Numbered from the stretch's first letter, positions 32,776 to 46,321 are shown. The stretch: DNA of 64,000 nt from Spirochaetae bacterium HGW-Spirochaetae-1 (GCA_002839375.1 PGXY01000009.1:128080-192079), one strand, 5' to 3'. Notes: generated by a model from the letters alone, not told the origin. Numbers and translations are program-made.

Positions 32776-32820
32776 AAATCAATAGTTTTGGCTGGTACAG
32801 TCAAAACTATTGATTTTTGT
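32776..32820 (+). terminator. Terminator/attenuator between rplL and rpoB
   Basis: AAATCAATAGTTTTG (32776-32790) pairs perfectly with CAAAACTATTGATTT (32802-32816) around an 11-base loop and runs into TTTTTG. The stem is AT-rich but long. At this position the family precedent is an attenuator that reduces transcription into rpoBC; readthrough is expected unless rpoB has its own promoter in 32821-32957. Confidence 0.75.
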
Positions 32821-32957
32821 ATTTAAAATATGTAGATATTTTCTAAAATAATTTGTACCTTATTGAATGCAGCAATATCTGACTAGAAATAATACAAAAG
32901 CAGTTTCTTTGACCAAAATTCCCTTTAAATAAAATCTCATTTAAGGTTTGAAAGTCC

Positions 32958-35900
32958 ATGCAAGAAGGAAAAAAAGTCGTTAATTTTGGTAAAATTAACT
33001 CGAATATTGACCTGCCCAATCTGATAGAGATTCAGCTCAAATCCTATGAATGGTTTTTACAGCAGAATGGAACAAAGAGAAAGAATGAAGGGTTGCAGGC
33101 CGTATTTGAAGAAATTTTCCCCATTGAAAGCCCCCATGAAGATGTGGTCCTTGAATTTATTAATTATGATATAGGAAAACCAAAATATTCCGAGTTGGAA
33201 TGCAAGGAGCGGGATGTTACCTACGCAGCTCCTTTAAAAGCGACTATACGACTGATCCGAAAGGATACAATGGAAGTCCGTGAGCAGACAGTATACATGG
33301 GTGACGTTCCTCTTATGACAAGAAGAGGAACTTTCATTATCAATGGCGCCGAGCGGGTTGTTGTCAACCAGCTTCATCGTTCGCCAGGTATTTTCTTTTT
33401 CTTTGAAGATGTTGAGAGGATATATAACGCGAGGGTTATTCCTGACCGTGGCTCATGGCTGGAATTTGAAATGGATTCAAAGGGGCATATCATAGCCAGG
33501 ATAGACAGGAAGAAAAAATTTCCTGCAACCCTGCTTGTAAAGGCGCTTGGATTTGAATCTAATGAGGAAATTACAAAACTGTTTTATGATACACATATTA
33601 TCAAGCTGAAGACAGAAGAAGATTTCGATGCACTTAATGGCAAAAGAGTGGCACGGGATGTTGTCAGCAAAGAGACCGGTGAAATCGTAATTGAGGTAGG
33701 CGATAGAATCAATATCGACAGTATCGACAGGTTGAAGGAAGAAAAAGTCAAGGAAGTTGAGGTCATTAATTTTCCCAATAACAAAGAAGATTCTTTTCTC
33801 AGTTCAACCATGGAGTTCGAAAATGATTTCATTAAAAAGAACCTGAAAATTGAAGCAGGTCATGAGTTCAGTAATTCAGAGCTTGCTCTGCTTACCATCC
33901 ACGCCATAATGCGTCCCGGTGAACCGACAAATCTGGAAAATGCTAAAGCTGAACTAGAAAGACTGTTCTTTAATCCCAGGACATATTCGTTGAGTTCCGT
34001 TGGGCGTTACAAAATAAATAATAAATTTGGTTTCCTTGAAAAATCAGAGGTTCTTACCAAAGATGATATAATTGCCACTGTAAGATATATTCTTTACCTC
34101 ATAGCAGAAGCTGAAGGCTATGAATGTGAGGTTACTGATTCTGAAGGAAATAAGAAAAAGAAATTTGTCACTACTATCGTCGATGATATTGACCATCTTG
34201 GCAACAGGAGGGTCAGATCCGTTGGCGAGCTGATCATGAATCAGATTAAAGTGGGATTTCAGCGAATGGAGCGGGTTATAAAAGAGAGAATGACTATTCA
34301 GGATCTCGATGTAATTACACCGCAGGCCCTTATCAGTATTAAACCTATATCCGCTGTTATTAATGAATTTTTCGGTTCGAGTCAGCTTTCCCAGTTCATG
34401 GATCAGACCAATCCTCTGGCCGAGTTAACGCACAAACGAAGACTGAATGCCCTTGGTCCCGGTGGTCTCTCCCGAGAGAGGGCAGGGTTTGAGGTGCGTG
34501 ACGTTCATCCCTCTCACTATGGAAGGATGTGCCCCATTGAAACGCCCGAAGGTCCCAATATCGGTCTCATCGTTTCATTGAGTACCTTTGGAAGAATAAA
34601 TGAATTCGGATTTTTAGAAACGCCATACCGCGTTGTTGAAAATGGTCGTGTAACGGACAAAATACAATATCTTACCGCTGATATAGAAGATGATTATTTT
34701 ATCGCTCAGGCAAACGCTCTGCTTGATGAAAATGGTAATTTTAAAGGAACCTTGATCCCATGTCGTAACAGAGGTAACTTCCCTTACAAGAAACCGAAGG
34801 AAATCCAGTACATGGATGTTTCCCCAAACCAGGTATTCTCTGTTTCCACGGGACTTATCCCGTTTCTTGAGCACGATGATGCAAACCGTGCTCTCATGGG
34901 ATCAAACATGCAGCGTCAGGCCGTACCGCTCATGGTTGAAGAGGCTCCGCTGGTAGGGACGGGCATGGAAAAATATGCTGCCTATGATTCGGGAGTTCTT
35001 CTCATCTCTGATCGCGGTGGAGAAGTCGTTTATGTCGATGCCGATACGGTAAAGGTGAAAACCTCCAGTGATGCGATAGATGAATACAAGTTGATGAAGT
35101 TCAAACGAACAAACCAGGGAACATGTTTTAATCAGAAACCCGTTGTTAAAGCAGGACAGAAAATAAAGACCGGTGATGTTCTTGCCGATGGTCCCGCTAC
35201 GGACAGCGGCAGACTTGCATTGGGCAAAAACATACTCGTTGCATTTATGCCCTGGATGGGATATAACTTTGAGGATGCTATTCTTATATCAGAACGTCTT
35301 ATAGAAGAAGATGTTTATACTTCAATTCATATCGAGCAGTTTGAGGTTGAAGCGCGGGAAACAAAACTCGGACGCGAGGTAATCACAAGGGATATTCCTA
35401 ACCTGAGCGAAAAAGCCTTCCGGGATCTTGATGCTGATGGTGTTGTTCGTGTCGGTGCATATGTTCTACCCGATGATATTCTGGTAGGGAAGGTTACTCC
35501 CAAGGGCGAACAGGACCTGACTCCGGAATATAAACTGCTTCATTCAATTTTCGGTGAAAAGGCTCGTGAGGTGAGAGATACATCTCTGCGGGTTCCCAAT
35601 GGTGTTGAAGGTATAGTTGTTGATGTTAAAAGATTCAGCCGTGAAAACGGTGATGAACTCGCACCAGGAGTAGAAGAACTGGTGAAGGTATATATTGCCG
35701 ATAAACGTAAGATTTCTGTCGGTGATAAGATGGCTGGACGTCACGGGAACAAAGGCGTTATATCAAAAATTGTTCCCCGATATGATCTTCCCTATTTGCC
35801 CGACGGGACTCCTGTTGATATAGTGCTTAATCCGCTGTCGGTTCCTTCTCGAATGAACCTGGGACAGCTTTTGGAAACAGAGCTTGGTTGGGCTGCAGGA

Positions 35901-36488
35901 GAATTGAATTATCTTGCAGAAACACCTATATTTGATGGTGCCAAAGAATCGGATATCAGGGATTGTCTTAGAAAGGCCGGTCTGCCTGAAGATTCAAAGT
36001 CAGTACTTTATGACGGAAGATCGGGGGAGCCTTTTGAAGATACGGTAATGGTTGGGCAGGTTTACATGTTGAAACTGGCCCACATGGTTGATGATAAGAT
36101 ACATGCCCGTTCAACCGGTCCATACTCGCTGGTAACTCAGCAGCCTCTGGGTGGTAAGGCCCAGTTCGGCGGTCAGCGGCTTGGAGAGATGGAAGTATGG
36201 GCCCTGGAGGCTTATGGAGCTGCATATACGCTTCAGGAATTACTCACTGTCAAGTCCGATGATATGCTCGGCAGAGCGCGTATTTATGAAGCTATTGTAA
36301 AAGGTATCAATACAACATCTCCTGGTATACCTGAATCGTTCAACGTCTTAATTCAGGAACTACGGGGTCTTGCGCTGGATGTTCGTATCTTTGATGATAA
36401 GGGTGATGAAATCAGCCTTTCGGAATGGAGTGAAGGATTCAGTAAATCGAAGAGACGGATTAAGATTGATAGCCTTGAGAATGTCTAG
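32958..36488 (+). CDS. rpoB: RNA polymerase beta subunit
   Basis: A 1176-residue catalytic subunit. The rifampicin cluster (about 470-510) keeps the residues equivalent to E. coli Gln513, Asp516, His526 and Arg529, but Asn497 (codon 34446-34448) stands where E. coli has Ser531; Asn here is the spirochaete-type residue associated with natural rifampicin resistance. Other landmarks are [18 protein letters not shown], the active-site [13 protein letters not shown] and a C terminus that wraps into beta prime. The length is shorter than in E. coli because of missing lineage insertions. rpoC follows after 89 bases. Confidence 0.98.
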   Translation: MQEGKKVVNFGKINSNIDLPNLIEIQLKSYEWFLQQNGTKRKNEGLQAVFEEIFPIESPHEDVVLEFINYDIGKPKYSELECKERDVTYAAPLKATIRLIRKDTMEVREQTVYMGDVPLMTRRGTFIINGAERVVVNQLHRSPGIFFFFEDVERIYNARVIPDRGSWLEFEMDSKGHIIARIDRKKKFPATLLVKALGFESNEEITKLFYDTHIIKLKTEEDFDALNGKRVARDVVSKETGEIVIEVGDRINIDSIDRLKEEKVKEVEVINFPNNKEDSFLSSTMEFENDFIKKNLKIEAGHEFSNSELALLTIHAIMRPGEPTNLENAKAELERLFFNPRTYSLSSVGRYKINNKFGFLEKSEVLTKDDIIATVRYILYLIAEAEGYECEVTDSEGNKKKKFVTTIVDDIDHLGNRRVRSVGELIMNQIKVGFQRMERVIKERMTIQDLDVITPQALISIKPISAVINEFFGSSQLSQFMDQTNPLAELTHKRRLNALGPGGLSRERAGFEVRDVHPSHYGRMCPIETPEGPNIGLIVSLSTFGRINEFGFLETPYRVVENGRVTDKIQYLTADIEDDYFIAQANALLDENGNFKGTLIPCRNRGNFPYKKPKEIQYMDVSPNQVFSVSTGLIPFLEHDDANRALMGSNMQRQAVPLMVEEAPLVGTGMEKYAAYDSGVLLISDRGGEVVYVDADTVKVKTSSDAIDEYKLMKFKRTNQGTCFNQKPVVKAGQKIKTGDVLADGPATDSGRLALGKNILVAFMPWMGYNFEDAILISERLIEEDVYTSIHIEQFEVEARETKLGREVITRDIPNLSEKAFRDLDADGVVRVGAYVLPDDILVGKVTPKGEQDLTPEYKLLHSIFGEKAREVRDTSLRVPNGVEGIVVDVKRFSRENGDELAPGVEELVKVYIADKRKISVGDKMAGRHGNKGVISKIVPRYDLPYLPDGTPVDIVLNPLSVPSRMNLGQLLETELGWAAGELNYLAETPIFDGAKESDIRDCLRKAGLPEDSKSVLYDGRSGEPFEDTVMVGQVYMLKLAHMVDDKIHARSTGPYSLVTQQPLGGKAQFGGQRLGEMEVWALEAYGAAYTLQELLTVKSDDMLGRARIYEAIVKGINTTSPGIPESFNVLIQELRGLALDVRIFDDKGDEISLSEWSEGFSKSKRRIKIDSLENV

Positions 36489-36577
36489 TTCTCTCAAATA
36501 TGATTCAAATATGTTCCTTTAGGTATCAGTATTAGTACTGAGTAAAAAATAATTTTAGGTAATACAAAGGGAAAAAC

Positions 36578-39500
36578 ATGAGGGACTTTAACGATTTCAG
36601 TTCTATGCAAATCAAACTGGCTTCTCCTGATCTGATCAGAGAATGGTCCTATGGTGAGGTTAAGAAACCGGAAACCATTAATTATAGAACGCTGAAACCC
36701 GAGCGTGACGGTCTGTTTTGCGAAAGGATCTTTGGAACGACCAAGGAATGGGAATGTTACTGCGGTAAATTCAAGTCCATCCGATATAAAGGTGTTGTGT
36801 GCGATCGTTGCGGTGTTGAGGTTACGCACTATAAAGTCCGCCGCGAGCGGGGCGGTCATATCGAGCTCGCAACGCCGGTAGCGCATATCTGGTATTACAG
36901 ATCAGTTCCGTCAAGAATGGGACTCCTTCTCGATTTGACGGTGAATTCGTTGAAATCTGTTTTGTATTATGAAAAATTCATTGTCATCGAACCGGGTGAT
37001 GCCGCCGAGGAAGATGTTAAACGCGGTGATATACTCGACGAAGATGCATTCTACAATTATTATGAAAAGTATGGTGATACCTTCATAGCCAGCATGGGGG
37101 CGGAAGCGATAAAGGAACTTCTTATCAGCATTGATCTTGATGAAGAATCAAGAATTCTCAGGATGGAAATTCATGCCAAATCGGCAAAAGAAGTTAAAAT
37201 AGATAAAAAACTTATCAAACGTCTCGAAATAATAGAGGCTTTTAAAGAATCGGGAAATCGCCCCGAATGGATGATTCTCGATGTTGTCCCTGTTATACCG
37301 CCGGAATTGCGACCCATGGTACAGCTCGATGGCGGCAGATTTGCCACATCGGACCTTAATGATCTGTATCGGAGGGTGATAAACAGGAATAATCGATTAA
37401 AACGTCTCTTGATGCTCAGAGCTCCGGAAATTATCGTGCGCAATGAAAAGAGGATGCTCCAGGAAGCGGTTGATGCGCTTTTCGATAACAGCAGGAGAAA
37501 ACGGGCCGTAAAGGGGAAAGGAAACAGACCTCTCAAATCTCTCAGCGATATGCTCAAGGGAAAACAGGGTCGCTTCAGACAAAATCTTCTGGGAAAACGG
37601 GTTGATTATTCAGGCCGTTCAGTAATTGTCGTCGGTCCTGAACTCAAGCTGTATCAGTGCGGTCTTCCCAAGAAGATGGCCATTGAATTGTTTAAACCCT
37701 TTATCATGAAGCGGCTTGTCGACAAGGATTATGTACAGAATATTAAATCCGCTAAAAAAATGGTGGAGAACGAAAGACCGGAAGTATGGGAAGTTCTGGA
37801 GGAGGTTATCGCAGAACACCCTGTTCTTCTTAACCGTGCTCCGACCCTTCACCGTCTGGGTATCCAGGCTTTTGAACCGATTCTTGTTGAGGGAAAAGCC
37901 ATTAAACTTCACCCGCTGGTCTGTCATGCGTATAACGCTGACTTCGATGGTGACCAGATGGCCGTCCACGTACCGCTCTCACCCAGGGCGCAGTTGGAAT
38001 GCTGGACGTTGATGTTGTCTTCACATAATCTTCTTTCTCCGGCCAACGGACATCCTGTTGTAACACCAAGCCAGGACATAGTACTCGGTATATACTATCT
38101 CACCGCGATGGTTGAGGGCAGCACCGGAGAAGACAAGTTTTTTGACGAATATGAGGATGTACTGAGGATACTTGAATATAGCGGAATAAGACTCAGAACT
38201 AAAATAAAGTTTTTGCAGGGCGATGAATTTATAGAGACCACTCCGGGACGATTGATTTTTAACAAGCTGCTTCCCGTTGACTTCCCTTTTGAAAACAAAG
38301 CTATCACTGATAAGGATATTTCACGGATAATAGCAAGTGTTTTGAGGCAGTATGGCCCCAATGTAACAGTAAAGATGCTCGATGATATCAAGGAAACCGG
38401 TTATCATTATGCGACACATTTTGGTCCCACTATCTCCATGTCAGATATAATAGTTCCTGAGGAAAAAAGAGGAATCATCGAGGCAGAAGATAAGAAGGTT
38501 GAGGCAATCGAAAATGAGTATCGAAACGGTTTTATCACCGATGAAGAGCGCTATAACCGGGTTATCAATCTATGGACAAATGCCAATGAAATGATCGCGA
38601 ATAAAATGTTCGAGCAATTCTCCAGAAGCAGGGGTGGCATGAATCCGATATTTGCCATGGCCCAGTCGGGTGCCAGGGGAAGCAAGCAGCAGATTAGGCA
38701 GCTGGCGGGTATGCGCGGTCTTATGGCAAAACCTACCGGTGAGATCATTGAGGTCCCCATCAGGGCCAACTTTAAAGAGGGTTTGACGGTACTGGAATAT
38801 TTTATTTCAACAAACGGAGCACGGAAGGGTCTTGCTGACACTGCCCTGAAAACAGCCGATGCAGGGTACCTGACCAGGCGGCTTGTTGATATAGCTCAGG
38901 ACGTCGTCATTAACATTGAGGATTGCGGTACATCCGTCGGTATCGATATACACGCAATTAAAGAAGGTGATGATGTTATAGAATCACTGGGCGCACGAGC
39001 TCTGGGAAGAACGCTTTTGTACGATCTTATTCATCCCGTTACCGGTGAAGTTCTCCGTAAATCCGATGATATTGTCGATGAAGAAGTCGCTGAGTTGATT
39101 GATCAGTTAAACATAGATGCAATAGAAATACGTTCGGTACTCACCTGTGATGCAAGGCATGGTGTGTGTGCCAAATGTTATGGAAGAAACCTGGGAACAT
39201 CGCGACATGTTGAACTGGGTGAGGCAGTTGGTATAATAGCTGCTCAATCGATCGGCCAGCCGGGAACCCAGCTGACCATGAGAACATTCCATATCGGCGG
39301 TATCGCATCACGTTCCGTTGAAGAAAGTGAAATTAAACTGAACTATCCGGTGTACATAAAGGAACTTACTTCCAAAACAATTAAAACTGATGATAAGAAG
39401 ACCATTTCAGTTCGTCGTGGATATCTGATTGTACAACGCGTAATTTACAAACAGACCGTTAAGGGTGAGATAGAATTCAATCACAATGACGGTGAAAAAG

Positions 39501-40873
39501 TTTATGCCGGAACTGTCATAGCAAAGTCTGAAGACAAGGATATCATTGCCAAAAACTCCGGTATCCTGAAAATTGTTAAAAAGACATTTTATATCCTGGG
39601 CGATCCGCACTCCATACCCATCAATGTGGGAGCCGAGATGCAGACCAAAACCGACAAGTTCCATGAACGGGGAGAAATCATAGCCTCCTTTGATCCATGG
39701 TTTGAGCCGATTCTTACGGAAATCAGCGGCCAGGTTGAATATGTTGATATAGAACTGAATAAGAGTCTTCGTGAGGAAATTGATCCTCAATCGAATGTTA
39801 CCAAAAGGGTAATTGTTGAGTATAAGACTGAAAAACTGCAACCCCGAATAAATATCACCGGTACTTCAGGTGAACCCCTTACTTACTTGCTGCCAAAAGG
39901 GGCACACATCATGCTGGATGATAAGATCAAGGTCGCAGCAGGTACCGTATTGGCGAAAATTCCACGCGGTGCTGCTAAAACCAAGGACATCACCGGGGGT
40001 CTTCCACGGGTAGCAGAACTCTTTGAGGCCCGGACACCGAAGGATGCGGCAACACTTACGGCCATCGATGGTACGGTTACCATCGGCGATACAGTAAAGA
40101 ATAAGCGTAAGATCATTGTCGAGGGTTCGGATGGAACTCAGAAGGAATATTCCATTCCCGTATCAAAATTTCTCCGGGTTCAGGATGGTGACTGGATAGT
40201 AAAAGGTGAAAAAATAGATGATGGCCCGGTAGATCCCCATGAAATACTCAGGATCAAGGGACCCAGGGATCTGCAGAAATTCCTTGTAAATGAAATACAG
40301 GAAGTATATCGCTTGCAGGGTGTTGTAATCAATGACAAGCATATTGAGATAATAGTACGCCAGATGCTTCGAAAAGTTAAACTTGCCGATCAGGGCGATT
40401 CACAGTTTGTAATAGAGCAGATAGTAGACAAGTTTGATTTTATTGAAGAGAATAATCGTGTTCTCAGCGAGGGAGGAAAACCTGCCACGGCCATTCCTGT
40501 TCTCATGGGTATAACGAAAGCGGCACTCAATACTGAATCATTCATATCAGCCGCATCGTTCCAGGAAACAACACGCGTACTCACAGATGCGGCAATTAAA
40601 GGTAAAGTTGATCAGCTGCGGGGATTAAAAGAAAATGTCATCATCGGGCATCTTATCCCGGCAGGAACCGGTGTAAGAGATTATAATCGTGTTGAGGTAT
40701 ATCAAAAGACTCCGGGCGACCTGGAAGGGTCATTTGAAGATGAAGAAGGACAGGCTGAAATTGAAGAAGCTCTGCCCATGGAAGAAGCCCCGGTAGTAAA
40801 AAAGCCGATTAAAAGTGATACGGATTCCGTAGACGATATGAAAGATGAGGATGATGACGAAGATTTTGATTAG
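36578..40873 (+). CDS. rpoC: RNA polymerase beta prime subunit
   Basis: A 1431-residue subunit that holds the catalytic Mg2+ through the NADFDGDQM motif at about residues 453-461. The N-terminal zinc site is CYCGKF...CDRCGVEV (about 60-80), and the second is the C-x6-C-x2-C group [11 protein letters not shown], about residues 862-872. The bridge helix and trigger loop regions are present ([12 protein letters not shown]). The last 45 residues are very acidic, ending in a Glu/Asp-rich run. The start has only a weak ribosome site. It closes the rplKAJL-rpoBC block; a new promoter probably precedes rpsL. Confidence 0.98.
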   Translation: MRDFNDFSSMQIKLASPDLIREWSYGEVKKPETINYRTLKPERDGLFCERIFGTTKEWECYCGKFKSIRYKGVVCDRCGVEVTHYKVRRERGGHIELATPVAHIWYYRSVPSRMGLLLDLTVNSLKSVLYYEKFIVIEPGDAAEEDVKRGDILDEDAFYNYYEKYGDTFIASMGAEAIKELLISIDLDEESRILRMEIHAKSAKEVKIDKKLIKRLEIIEAFKESGNRPEWMILDVVPVIPPELRPMVQLDGGRFATSDLNDLYRRVINRNNRLKRLLMLRAPEIIVRNEKRMLQEAVDALFDNSRRKRAVKGKGNRPLKSLSDMLKGKQGRFRQNLLGKRVDYSGRSVIVVGPELKLYQCGLPKKMAIELFKPFIMKRLVDKDYVQNIKSAKKMVENERPEVWEVLEEVIAEHPVLLNRAPTLHRLGIQAFEPILVEGKAIKLHPLVCHAYNADFDGDQMAVHVPLSPRAQLECWTLMLSSHNLLSPANGHPVVTPSQDIVLGIYYLTAMVEGSTGEDKFFDEYEDVLRILEYSGIRLRTKIKFLQGDEFIETTPGRLIFNKLLPVDFPFENKAITDKDISRIIASVLRQYGPNVTVKMLDDIKETGYHYATHFGPTISMSDIIVPEEKRGIIEAEDKKVEAIENEYRNGFITDEERYNRVINLWTNANEMIANKMFEQFSRSRGGMNPIFAMAQSGARGSKQQIRQLAGMRGLMAKPTGEIIEVPIRANFKEGLTVLEYFISTNGARKGLADTALKTADAGYLTRRLVDIAQDVVINIEDCGTSVGIDIHAIKEGDDVIESLGARALGRTLLYDLIHPVTGEVLRKSDDIVDEEVAELIDQLNIDAIEIRSVLTCDARHGVCAKCYGRNLGTSRHVELGEAVGIIAAQSIGQPGTQLTMRTFHIGGIASRSVEESEIKLNYPVYIKELTSKTIKTDDKKTISVRRGYLIVQRVIYKQTVKGEIEFNHNDGEKVYAGTVIAKSEDKDIIAKNSGILKIVKKTFYILGDPHSIPINVGAEMQTKTDKFHERGEIIASFDPWFEPILTEISGQVEYVDIELNKSLREEIDPQSNVTKRVIVEYKTEKLQPRINITGTSGEPLTYLLPKGAHIMLDDKIKVAAGTVLAKIPRGAAKTKDITGGLPRVAELFEARTPKDAATLTAIDGTVTIGDTVKNKRKIIVEGSDGTQKEYSIPVSKFLRVQDGDWIVKGEKIDDGPVDPHEILRIKGPRDLQKFLVNEIQEVYRLQGVVINDKHIEIIVRQMLRKVKLADQGDSQFVIEQIVDKFDFIEENNRVLSEGGKPATAIPVLMGITKAALNTESFISAASFQETTRVLTDAAIKGKVDQLRGLKENVIIGHLIPAGTGVRDYNRVEVYQKTPGDLEGSFEDEEGQAEIEEALPMEEAPVVKKPIKSDTDSVDDMKDEDDDEDFD

Positions 40874-40918
40874 AAATTAGATTAATCGGAGTCAATTATC
40901 CGGTTACAGCAAAATTAC

Positions 40919-40950
40919 TTGACAAAAAAGTGATCAAATTAAGCATATCA
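40919..40950 (+). promoter_or_regulatory. Candidate promoter of the str operon
   Basis: TTGACA at 40919-40924 followed after 18 bases by GCATAT (40943-40948). The -10 box is imperfect. It lies about 90 bases upstream of rpsL and 46 bases after rpoC. Confidence 0.4.
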
Positions 40951-41037
40951 TGAAAAGTATTTTTGGGAATCAGATATGACTAAATTGAGACAAGACAAGT
41001 ATCGATAAAATATTTTTGATAAGGTGCAGGAAAGGAA

Positions 41038-41412
41038 ATGCCAACAATCAATCAACTAATCCGCAATGGGCGGGAAGCAAAGAAGAAAAAATCTAAATCT
41101 CCGGCTTTACAACAATGCCCCCAGAGACGAGGTGTATGCACCCGTGTCATGACTTTTACTCCTAAAAAGCCTAACTCTGCGTTGAGGAAAGTTGCCAGGG
41201 TGCGACTGACCAATGGTATAGAAGTTACTGCGTACATTCCCGGGATTGGACACAACCTGCAGGAGCACTCTGCGGTGCTTATAAGGGGTGGCAGGGTAAA
41301 AGACCTTCCCGGTGTAAGATATCACATCATTCGTGGTACGCTTGATTCTCTTGGTGTTGAGGATCGAAGGAAAAGCAGATCGAAGTACGGTGCAAAAAGA
41401 CCGAAAGCTTAA
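41038..41412 (+). CDS. rpsL: Ribosomal protein uS12
   Basis: This 124-residue protein of the decoding centre monitors codon-anticodon pairing. The conserved [15 protein letters not shown] (with Lys at the position of E. coli Lys43) and KDLPGVRYH segments are intact, so the sequence is of the streptomycin-sensitive type at these sites. GCAGGAAAGG lies before the ATG. rpsG follows after 34 bases, opening the str operon order rpsL-rpsG-fusA-tuf. Confidence 0.98.
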   Translation: MPTINQLIRNGREAKKKKSKSPALQQCPQRRGVCTRVMTFTPKKPNSALRKVARVRLTNGIEVTAYIPGIGHNLQEHSAVLIRGGRVKDLPGVRYHIIRGTLDSLGVEDRRKSRSKYGAKRPKA

Positions 41413-41443
41413 GATATAACATACGATATTAAAGAGGAAATGA

Positions 41444-41914
<471 letters not shown>

Positions 41915-41948
41915 CACGAGAACATCTTTCTTTAAAGAAATGGTCTGC

Positions 41949-41980
41949 AAATACCAGGTATCTTACCTGGTATTTGGTGT
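41949..41980 (+). terminator. Rho-independent terminator after rpsG
   Basis: AAATACCAGGT (41949-41959) pairs with ACCTGGTATTT (41965-41975) around ATCTT, followed by GGTGTTTATT. Located 34 bases after the rpsG stop. Confidence 0.7.
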
Positions 41981-42030
41981 TTATTGCGCAATGTATCTAA
42001 AGAACTCCTTAAAATAACTCTTTATACTTG

Positions 42031-42069
42031 AAAACCCCTGTGTTCCGTCGCTGATTTTAAGGGGTTTTT
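42031..42069 (+). terminator. Second terminator between rpsG and fusA
   Basis: AAAACCCCT (42031-42039) pairs with AGGGGTTTT (42060-42068), 20-base loop, ending in a T-run. Two hairpins in a row suggest that the operon is split here. A TATAAT at 42122-42127 may be the -10 of a fusA promoter, but no matching -35 was found. Confidence 0.6.
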
Positions 42070-42173
42070 GATAATATCTGTTCAACGGATTTTTTTCGCG
42101 CCATTTTTTTTGAAATCAGTTTATAATGAATCTGCAGCTATAAATACATTTATCAACAGTCAAAGGTCTGGTC

Positions 42174-44264
42174 ATGGGCAGAGAATTACCGCTTAATAGA
42201 ACAAGAAATATCGGCATAATGGCTCATATCGATGCCGGGAAGACAACTTTAACAGAACGTATTCTGTTTTATACTGGTAAAACCCATAAATTGGGAGAAG
42301 TCCATGATGGAAATACGGAAATGGACTGGATGGTCCAGGAAAAAGAGAGGGGCATAACCATTACGGCAGCCGCCACTACCTGCTCATGGAAACATACCAG
42401 AATAAATATTATCGATACTCCCGGTCATGTTGATTTTACCATGGAGGTAGAAAGAAGTCTCCGTGTCCTTGATTCATCTATTGCGGTTTTTGACGGCGTA
42501 GCAGGTGTTGAACCCCAGTCAGAGACCGTTTGGAGGCAGGCCGATAGATATCATATCCCCCGCATATGTTTTGTCAATAAGATGGATAGGATCGGCGCTG
42601 ATTTTGACAGGTGTCTTTTAATGATCAGAACAAAGCTTTTTGCAATACCGCTTCCCGTGCAACTGCCTATTGGCGTAGAGGATACCTTTGAAGGTGTTAT
42701 CGATCTTGTAACCATGAAGGCTCTATACTGGATGGATCTGGAAGGGCGCGAAATGCAGGAGCGGGATATTCCGGAAACAATCAAGGATAAAGCCGAACGT
42801 GCCAGGAGTGAAATGATAGAACTGCTGGCTGAACATGATGATTCGATTATGGAAAAATATCTCGAGGGAATAAATCCCGGGATTGAGGAAATCAAAGAGG
42901 CAATCCGCCGTTCGACTATCAAGACGGATCTTTTCCCTGTATTTTGCGGATCGGCCTTGAAAAATAAGGGAGTGCAACCGATTCTGAATGCAATTATTGA
43001 ATATCTTCCTTCTCCCCGTGATGTAAAACCCGTATCTGGTCACGATGTGAACAATCATGATATAATACTGTCTCGTGAAGCAAGCGACAAGGAACCTATG
43101 AGCTGCCTGGTGTTTAAAATCATGTCAGATCCCTATGTGGGGAAATTGACATATATTCGACTGTACTCGGGTCACATGAAATCGGGCGATTCGATTCTCA
43201 ATGTTGCAACAAATAAAAAAGAGCGTATAAATCGGTTTCTCCGAATGCATGCAAATGATCGCGAAGATGTTGCTGAGGTCTATACAGGAGACATCGTGGC
43301 GGTAGTGGGACTCAAAAACGCAAGGACCGGGGATACTCTGGCCGACGAAAAACAACCTATTCTGCTTGAAAGAATGGTATTCCCGGATCCGGTAATATCT
43401 GTTGCCATAGAACCGAAGACTAAGGCTGACCAGGAAAAATTAATTACTACACTGCACAGACTGGAAGACGAGGATCCGACATTTAAGTTATCAACTAATC
43501 CCGATACGGGCCAGACGCTTGTATCCGGTATGGGCGAACTCCATCTTGATATTATTATAGATCGGCTTACAAGAGAATTTAACGTTAAGGCCAACGTGGG
43601 AAGACCTCAGGTCACCTATAAGGAGACAATTACTGCCAGTGCACAAGCGGAGCAGGTTTATGAGCGTCAGATTGCGGGGAAGGATCAATTTGGGCATGTT
43701 AAATTATTTTTAGAACCTTCTGAAAGAGGCGCCGGGTTTATTTTTGAAAATAAGGTTGCAGACAGTGTTATTCCCGCTCAATTTATTGGTGACATTGAAT
43801 CGGGAATACGTGATTCTATGGAAGCGGGAGTTATCGCCGGCTATAAGATGGAAGACATAAAGGCTGTTTTGATTGGGGGCTCTTTCAATGAGAATAAGTC
43901 AGTTGATGTGGCATATAGGATCGCGGCGAATCAGGCTTTCCGAGAAGCGGTTAGGAATGCATCCCCATTGCTTATGGAACCACTTATGAAACTGGAAGTT
44001 GTTACTCCCGATGAATATACCGGCGACATTATTAATGATCTCAACAGCCGTAGGGGGAAAATTGAGAATATTGATATGCGCGGACAATTAAAAATAATTG
44101 ATGGTGTTGTACCGTTGTCTGAAGTCTTTGGCTATGCAACCAGTATACGTTCCATGAGCCAGGGTAGAGCCTCACATACGCTGCAGTTTTCACAGTATGA
44201 GATTGTGCCCCAGAATGTGACAGAAAACATAATTGCGCGGATGCGCGGGTCGATTTATAATTAG
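42174..44264 (+). CDS. fusA: Elongation factor G
   Basis: A 696-residue translocation GTPase. The G1 motif AHIDAGKT (17-24), switch [10 protein letters not shown] and NKMD guanine-specificity motif are intact, followed by domains II to V; the domain IV region with the long loop runs from about 480. Some spirochaetes have two EF-G forms, one for translocation and one for ribosome recycling; the str-operon position suggests the main one. It has a modest AAAGG ribosome site. A 316-base AT-rich spacer follows before tuf. Confidence 0.97.
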   Translation: MGRELPLNRTRNIGIMAHIDAGKTTLTERILFYTGKTHKLGEVHDGNTEMDWMVQEKERGITITAAATTCSWKHTRINIIDTPGHVDFTMEVERSLRVLDSSIAVFDGVAGVEPQSETVWRQADRYHIPRICFVNKMDRIGADFDRCLLMIRTKLFAIPLPVQLPIGVEDTFEGVIDLVTMKALYWMDLEGREMQERDIPETIKDKAERARSEMIELLAEHDDSIMEKYLEGINPGIEEIKEAIRRSTIKTDLFPVFCGSALKNKGVQPILNAIIEYLPSPRDVKPVSGHDVNNHDIILSREASDKEPMSCLVFKIMSDPYVGKLTYIRLYSGHMKSGDSILNVATNKKERINRFLRMHANDREDVAEVYTGDIVAVVGLKNARTGDTLADEKQPILLERMVFPDPVISVAIEPKTKADQEKLITTLHRLEDEDPTFKLSTNPDTGQTLVSGMGELHLDIIIDRLTREFNVKANVGRPQVTYKETITASAQAEQVYERQIAGKDQFGHVKLFLEPSERGAGFIFENKVADSVIPAQFIGDIESGIRDSMEAGVIAGYKMEDIKAVLIGGSFNENKSVDVAYRIAANQAFREAVRNASPLLMEPLMKLEVVTPDEYTGDIINDLNSRRGKIENIDMRGQLKIIDGVVPLSEVFGYATSIRSMSQGRASHTLQFSQYEIVPQNVTENIIARMRGSIYN

Positions 44265-44580
44265 TTATGAAAATTATTATATTTTAATTCATTTTCAATT
44301 ATTTTATAATGTTTATGCCAGTCTGGATCATTTTTTTTTGAATTAATATTCTATTTAAAATATTTTTGTATTAATTACTTGACAGAATAGGCAGTTTTTT
44401 TTTTTATTCATAGACCCGCAGGAACAATGCTTGCGTGTAATATGCCTGTGTTCTGACAAATTATATCTCATTTTTTTTGTGAATTACATACAATTTTACT
44501 AACTATTTCTATTTTGGAATAATAAAGAATAAAAAGGATATTTTTGTTTAATAAGGAAAATCAATTAAGGAGTTATCCAA
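44265..44580 (+). promoter_or_regulatory. Long AT-rich leader upstream of tuf
   Basis: 316 bases with no supported ORF. TTGACA at 44379-44384 followed by a T-run and TATTCA (44405-44410, 20-base spacing) is a possible promoter, leaving a transcribed leader of about 160 bases. A strong AAGGAG ribosome site precedes tuf. No known riboswitch or attenuator fold was recognised. Confidence 0.4.
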
Positions 44581-45795
44581 ATGGCAAAGGAAAAATTTAA
44601 TAGGGCGAAACCGCATGTAAACGTTGGTACCATCGGACATATTGACCATGGTAAGACTACCTTAACCTCCGCTATTACCAAATGTTTCCACCTGAAATAT
44701 GGAACGGGTAAGGCAGTCAGTTTTGATCAGATCGACAACGCTCCGGAAGAAAAGGCTCGTGGTATAACGATTGCCACTTCCCACCAGGAGTACGAAACTC
44801 CTAACAGACATTATGCTCATGTGGACTGCCCGGGGCACGCAGACTATATAAAAAACATGATCACTGGTGCTGCTCAGATGGATGCGGCGATCCTTGTTGT
44901 TGCCGCTACTGACGGTGCAATGCCTCAGACCAGGGAACACGTTCTTCTTGCAAAACAGGTAAACGTACCATTTATGATCGTGTATCTCAATAAAGTCGAC
45001 ATGCTGGATCCCTCTGACAGGGATGAAATGGTTGAACTGGTAGAAATGGAGATCAGGGAGCTTCTTTCCAAAAACGATTTCCCTGGTGACGAAGTACCAA
45101 TAATTTCCGGATCCGCTCTGAAAGCTCTTGAAGCTGCTGATGCAGGTAAAACGGATGATGAGTGGTTTCAGACTGTTCTGAAGCTGGGTGAAGCCCTCGA
45201 TTCATATGTTCCGGAACCACAACGTGAAGTAGACAAGCCCTTCCTTATGCCGATTGAGGACGTTTTTTCAATTACCGGCCGTGGTACTGTTGTAACCGGA
45301 AGGATCGAGCGTGGTGTGGTTAAAACAGGTGAAGAGGTTGAAATTATTGGTTTCGCTGAAACCAAAAAGAGTGTTTGTACCGGCGTAGAGATGTTCAGGA
45401 AGATTCTTGATGAAGGTAGGGCCGGTGATAATGTCGGATGTCTTCTGAGGGGTGTTGGCAAAGATGATGTAATGCGTGGACAGGTTCTCGCAAAACCGGG
45501 TTCGATCACTCCCCATAGAAAATTCGACGGTCGTGTGTATATTCTCAAGAAAGAAGAAGGCGGACGACATACTCCTTTCTTTTCAAATTACAGACCTCAG
45601 TTTTACTTCCGAACAACTGACGTTACGGGTATTATTGAACTTCCTGCGGGAGTTGAAATGGTTATGCCAGGTGATGACATTGATATGAAGGTCGAACTGA
45701 TCACTCCTATAGCAATGGAAGAAGAACTCCGATTCGCTATCCGTGAAGGTGGTCGTACGGTTGGAGCTGGTGTTGTTGTTAAAATAAATGAATAG
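44581..45795 (+). CDS. tuf: Elongation factor Tu
   Basis: A 404-residue GTPase that brings aminoacyl-tRNA to the ribosome. G1 is GHIDHGKT (19-26 region), switch [10 protein letters not shown] with the catalytic His, and NKVD is the guanine specificity motif; domains II and III are complete. The length and the extra residues in domain I ([11 protein letters not shown]) are as in many spirochaetes. The strong ribosome site, long leader and trailing hairpin suggest a separately expressed, abundant transcript. rpsJ follows after 108 bases. Confidence 0.98.
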   Translation: MAKEKFNRAKPHVNVGTIGHIDHGKTTLTSAITKCFHLKYGTGKAVSFDQIDNAPEEKARGITIATSHQEYETPNRHYAHVDCPGHADYIKNMITGAAQMDAAILVVAATDGAMPQTREHVLLAKQVNVPFMIVYLNKVDMLDPSDRDEMVELVEMEIRELLSKNDFPGDEVPIISGSALKALEAADAGKTDDEWFQTVLKLGEALDSYVPEPQREVDKPFLMPIEDVFSITGRGTVVTGRIERGVVKTGEEVEIIGFAETKKSVCTGVEMFRKILDEGRAGDNVGCLLRGVGKDDVMRGQVLAKPGSITPHRKFDGRVYILKKEEGGRHTPFFSNYRPQFYFRTTDVTGIIELPAGVEMVMPGDDIDMKVELITPIAMEEELRFAIREGGRTVGAGVVVKINE

Positions 45796-45833
45796 TTTTT
45801 ATTGCTCGTAAGCAAATTATTAAAAAATATAGT

Positions 45834-45869
45834 GTGATTCAGGCCATCTGTTATGATGGCCTGAATCAC
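45834..45869 (+). terminator. Strong hairpin between tuf and rpsJ
   Basis: GTGATTCAGGCCAT (45834-45847) pairs perfectly with ATGGCCTGAATCAC (45856-45869) around CTGTTATG. No T-run follows, so it may slow or partly end transcription, protect the tuf mRNA 3' end, or mark the start of the S10 operon transcript. Confidence 0.6.
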
Positions 45870-45903
45870 CAATATAGCATAAAATAGGAATGGGAATAAA
45901 ACA

Positions 45904-46221
45904 GTGTCAAAGCTAACAGGACAAAGAATTCGAGTAAAACTGAGATCTTTTGATGCAAAACTATTGGATCAGTCGGCAGAAAAAATTGTCGCCACAACAA
46001 ACAGAAGCGGCGCCAAAGTTGCTGGTCCTGTGCCGCTACCCACAAAAATAGAAAAGTTTTGTGTATTGAGATCTCCTCACGTAAACAAGAAATCTCGCGA
46101 ACAGTTCGAGATCAGGACACATAAGAGATTGATTGATATTATTGACCCAAATTCTGATACAGTTGAAGCTTTAATGAAGCTTGAACTTCCAGCTGGTGTT
46201 TCTGTTGACATTAAATCATAA
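45904..46221 (+). CDS. rpsJ: Ribosomal protein uS10 (NusE)
   Basis: A 105-residue 30S head protein that also acts as NusE, the partner of NusB in antitermination. [17 protein letters not shown] and the [19 protein letters not shown] loop are typical. The start codon is GTG. It opens the S10 operon, and the following genes run in the conserved order to rplQ. E. coli S10 operons are regulated by L4 binding a leader; no such structure was recognised, though a hairpin precedes the gene. Confidence 0.97.
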   Translation: MSKLTGQRIRVKLRSFDAKLLDQSAEKIVATTNRSGAKVAGPVPLPTKIEKFCVLRSPHVNKKSREQFEIRTHKRLIDIIDPNSDTVEALMKLELPAGVSVDIKS

Positions 46222-46321
46222 CGTATAAGTAACTGATCAATTATTATACAAAATATATGAAGATTAACTACTTTCGCAATAAAGTAGAGAGTGATATTAT
46301 TGGTATATACAGGTGAGCGGA

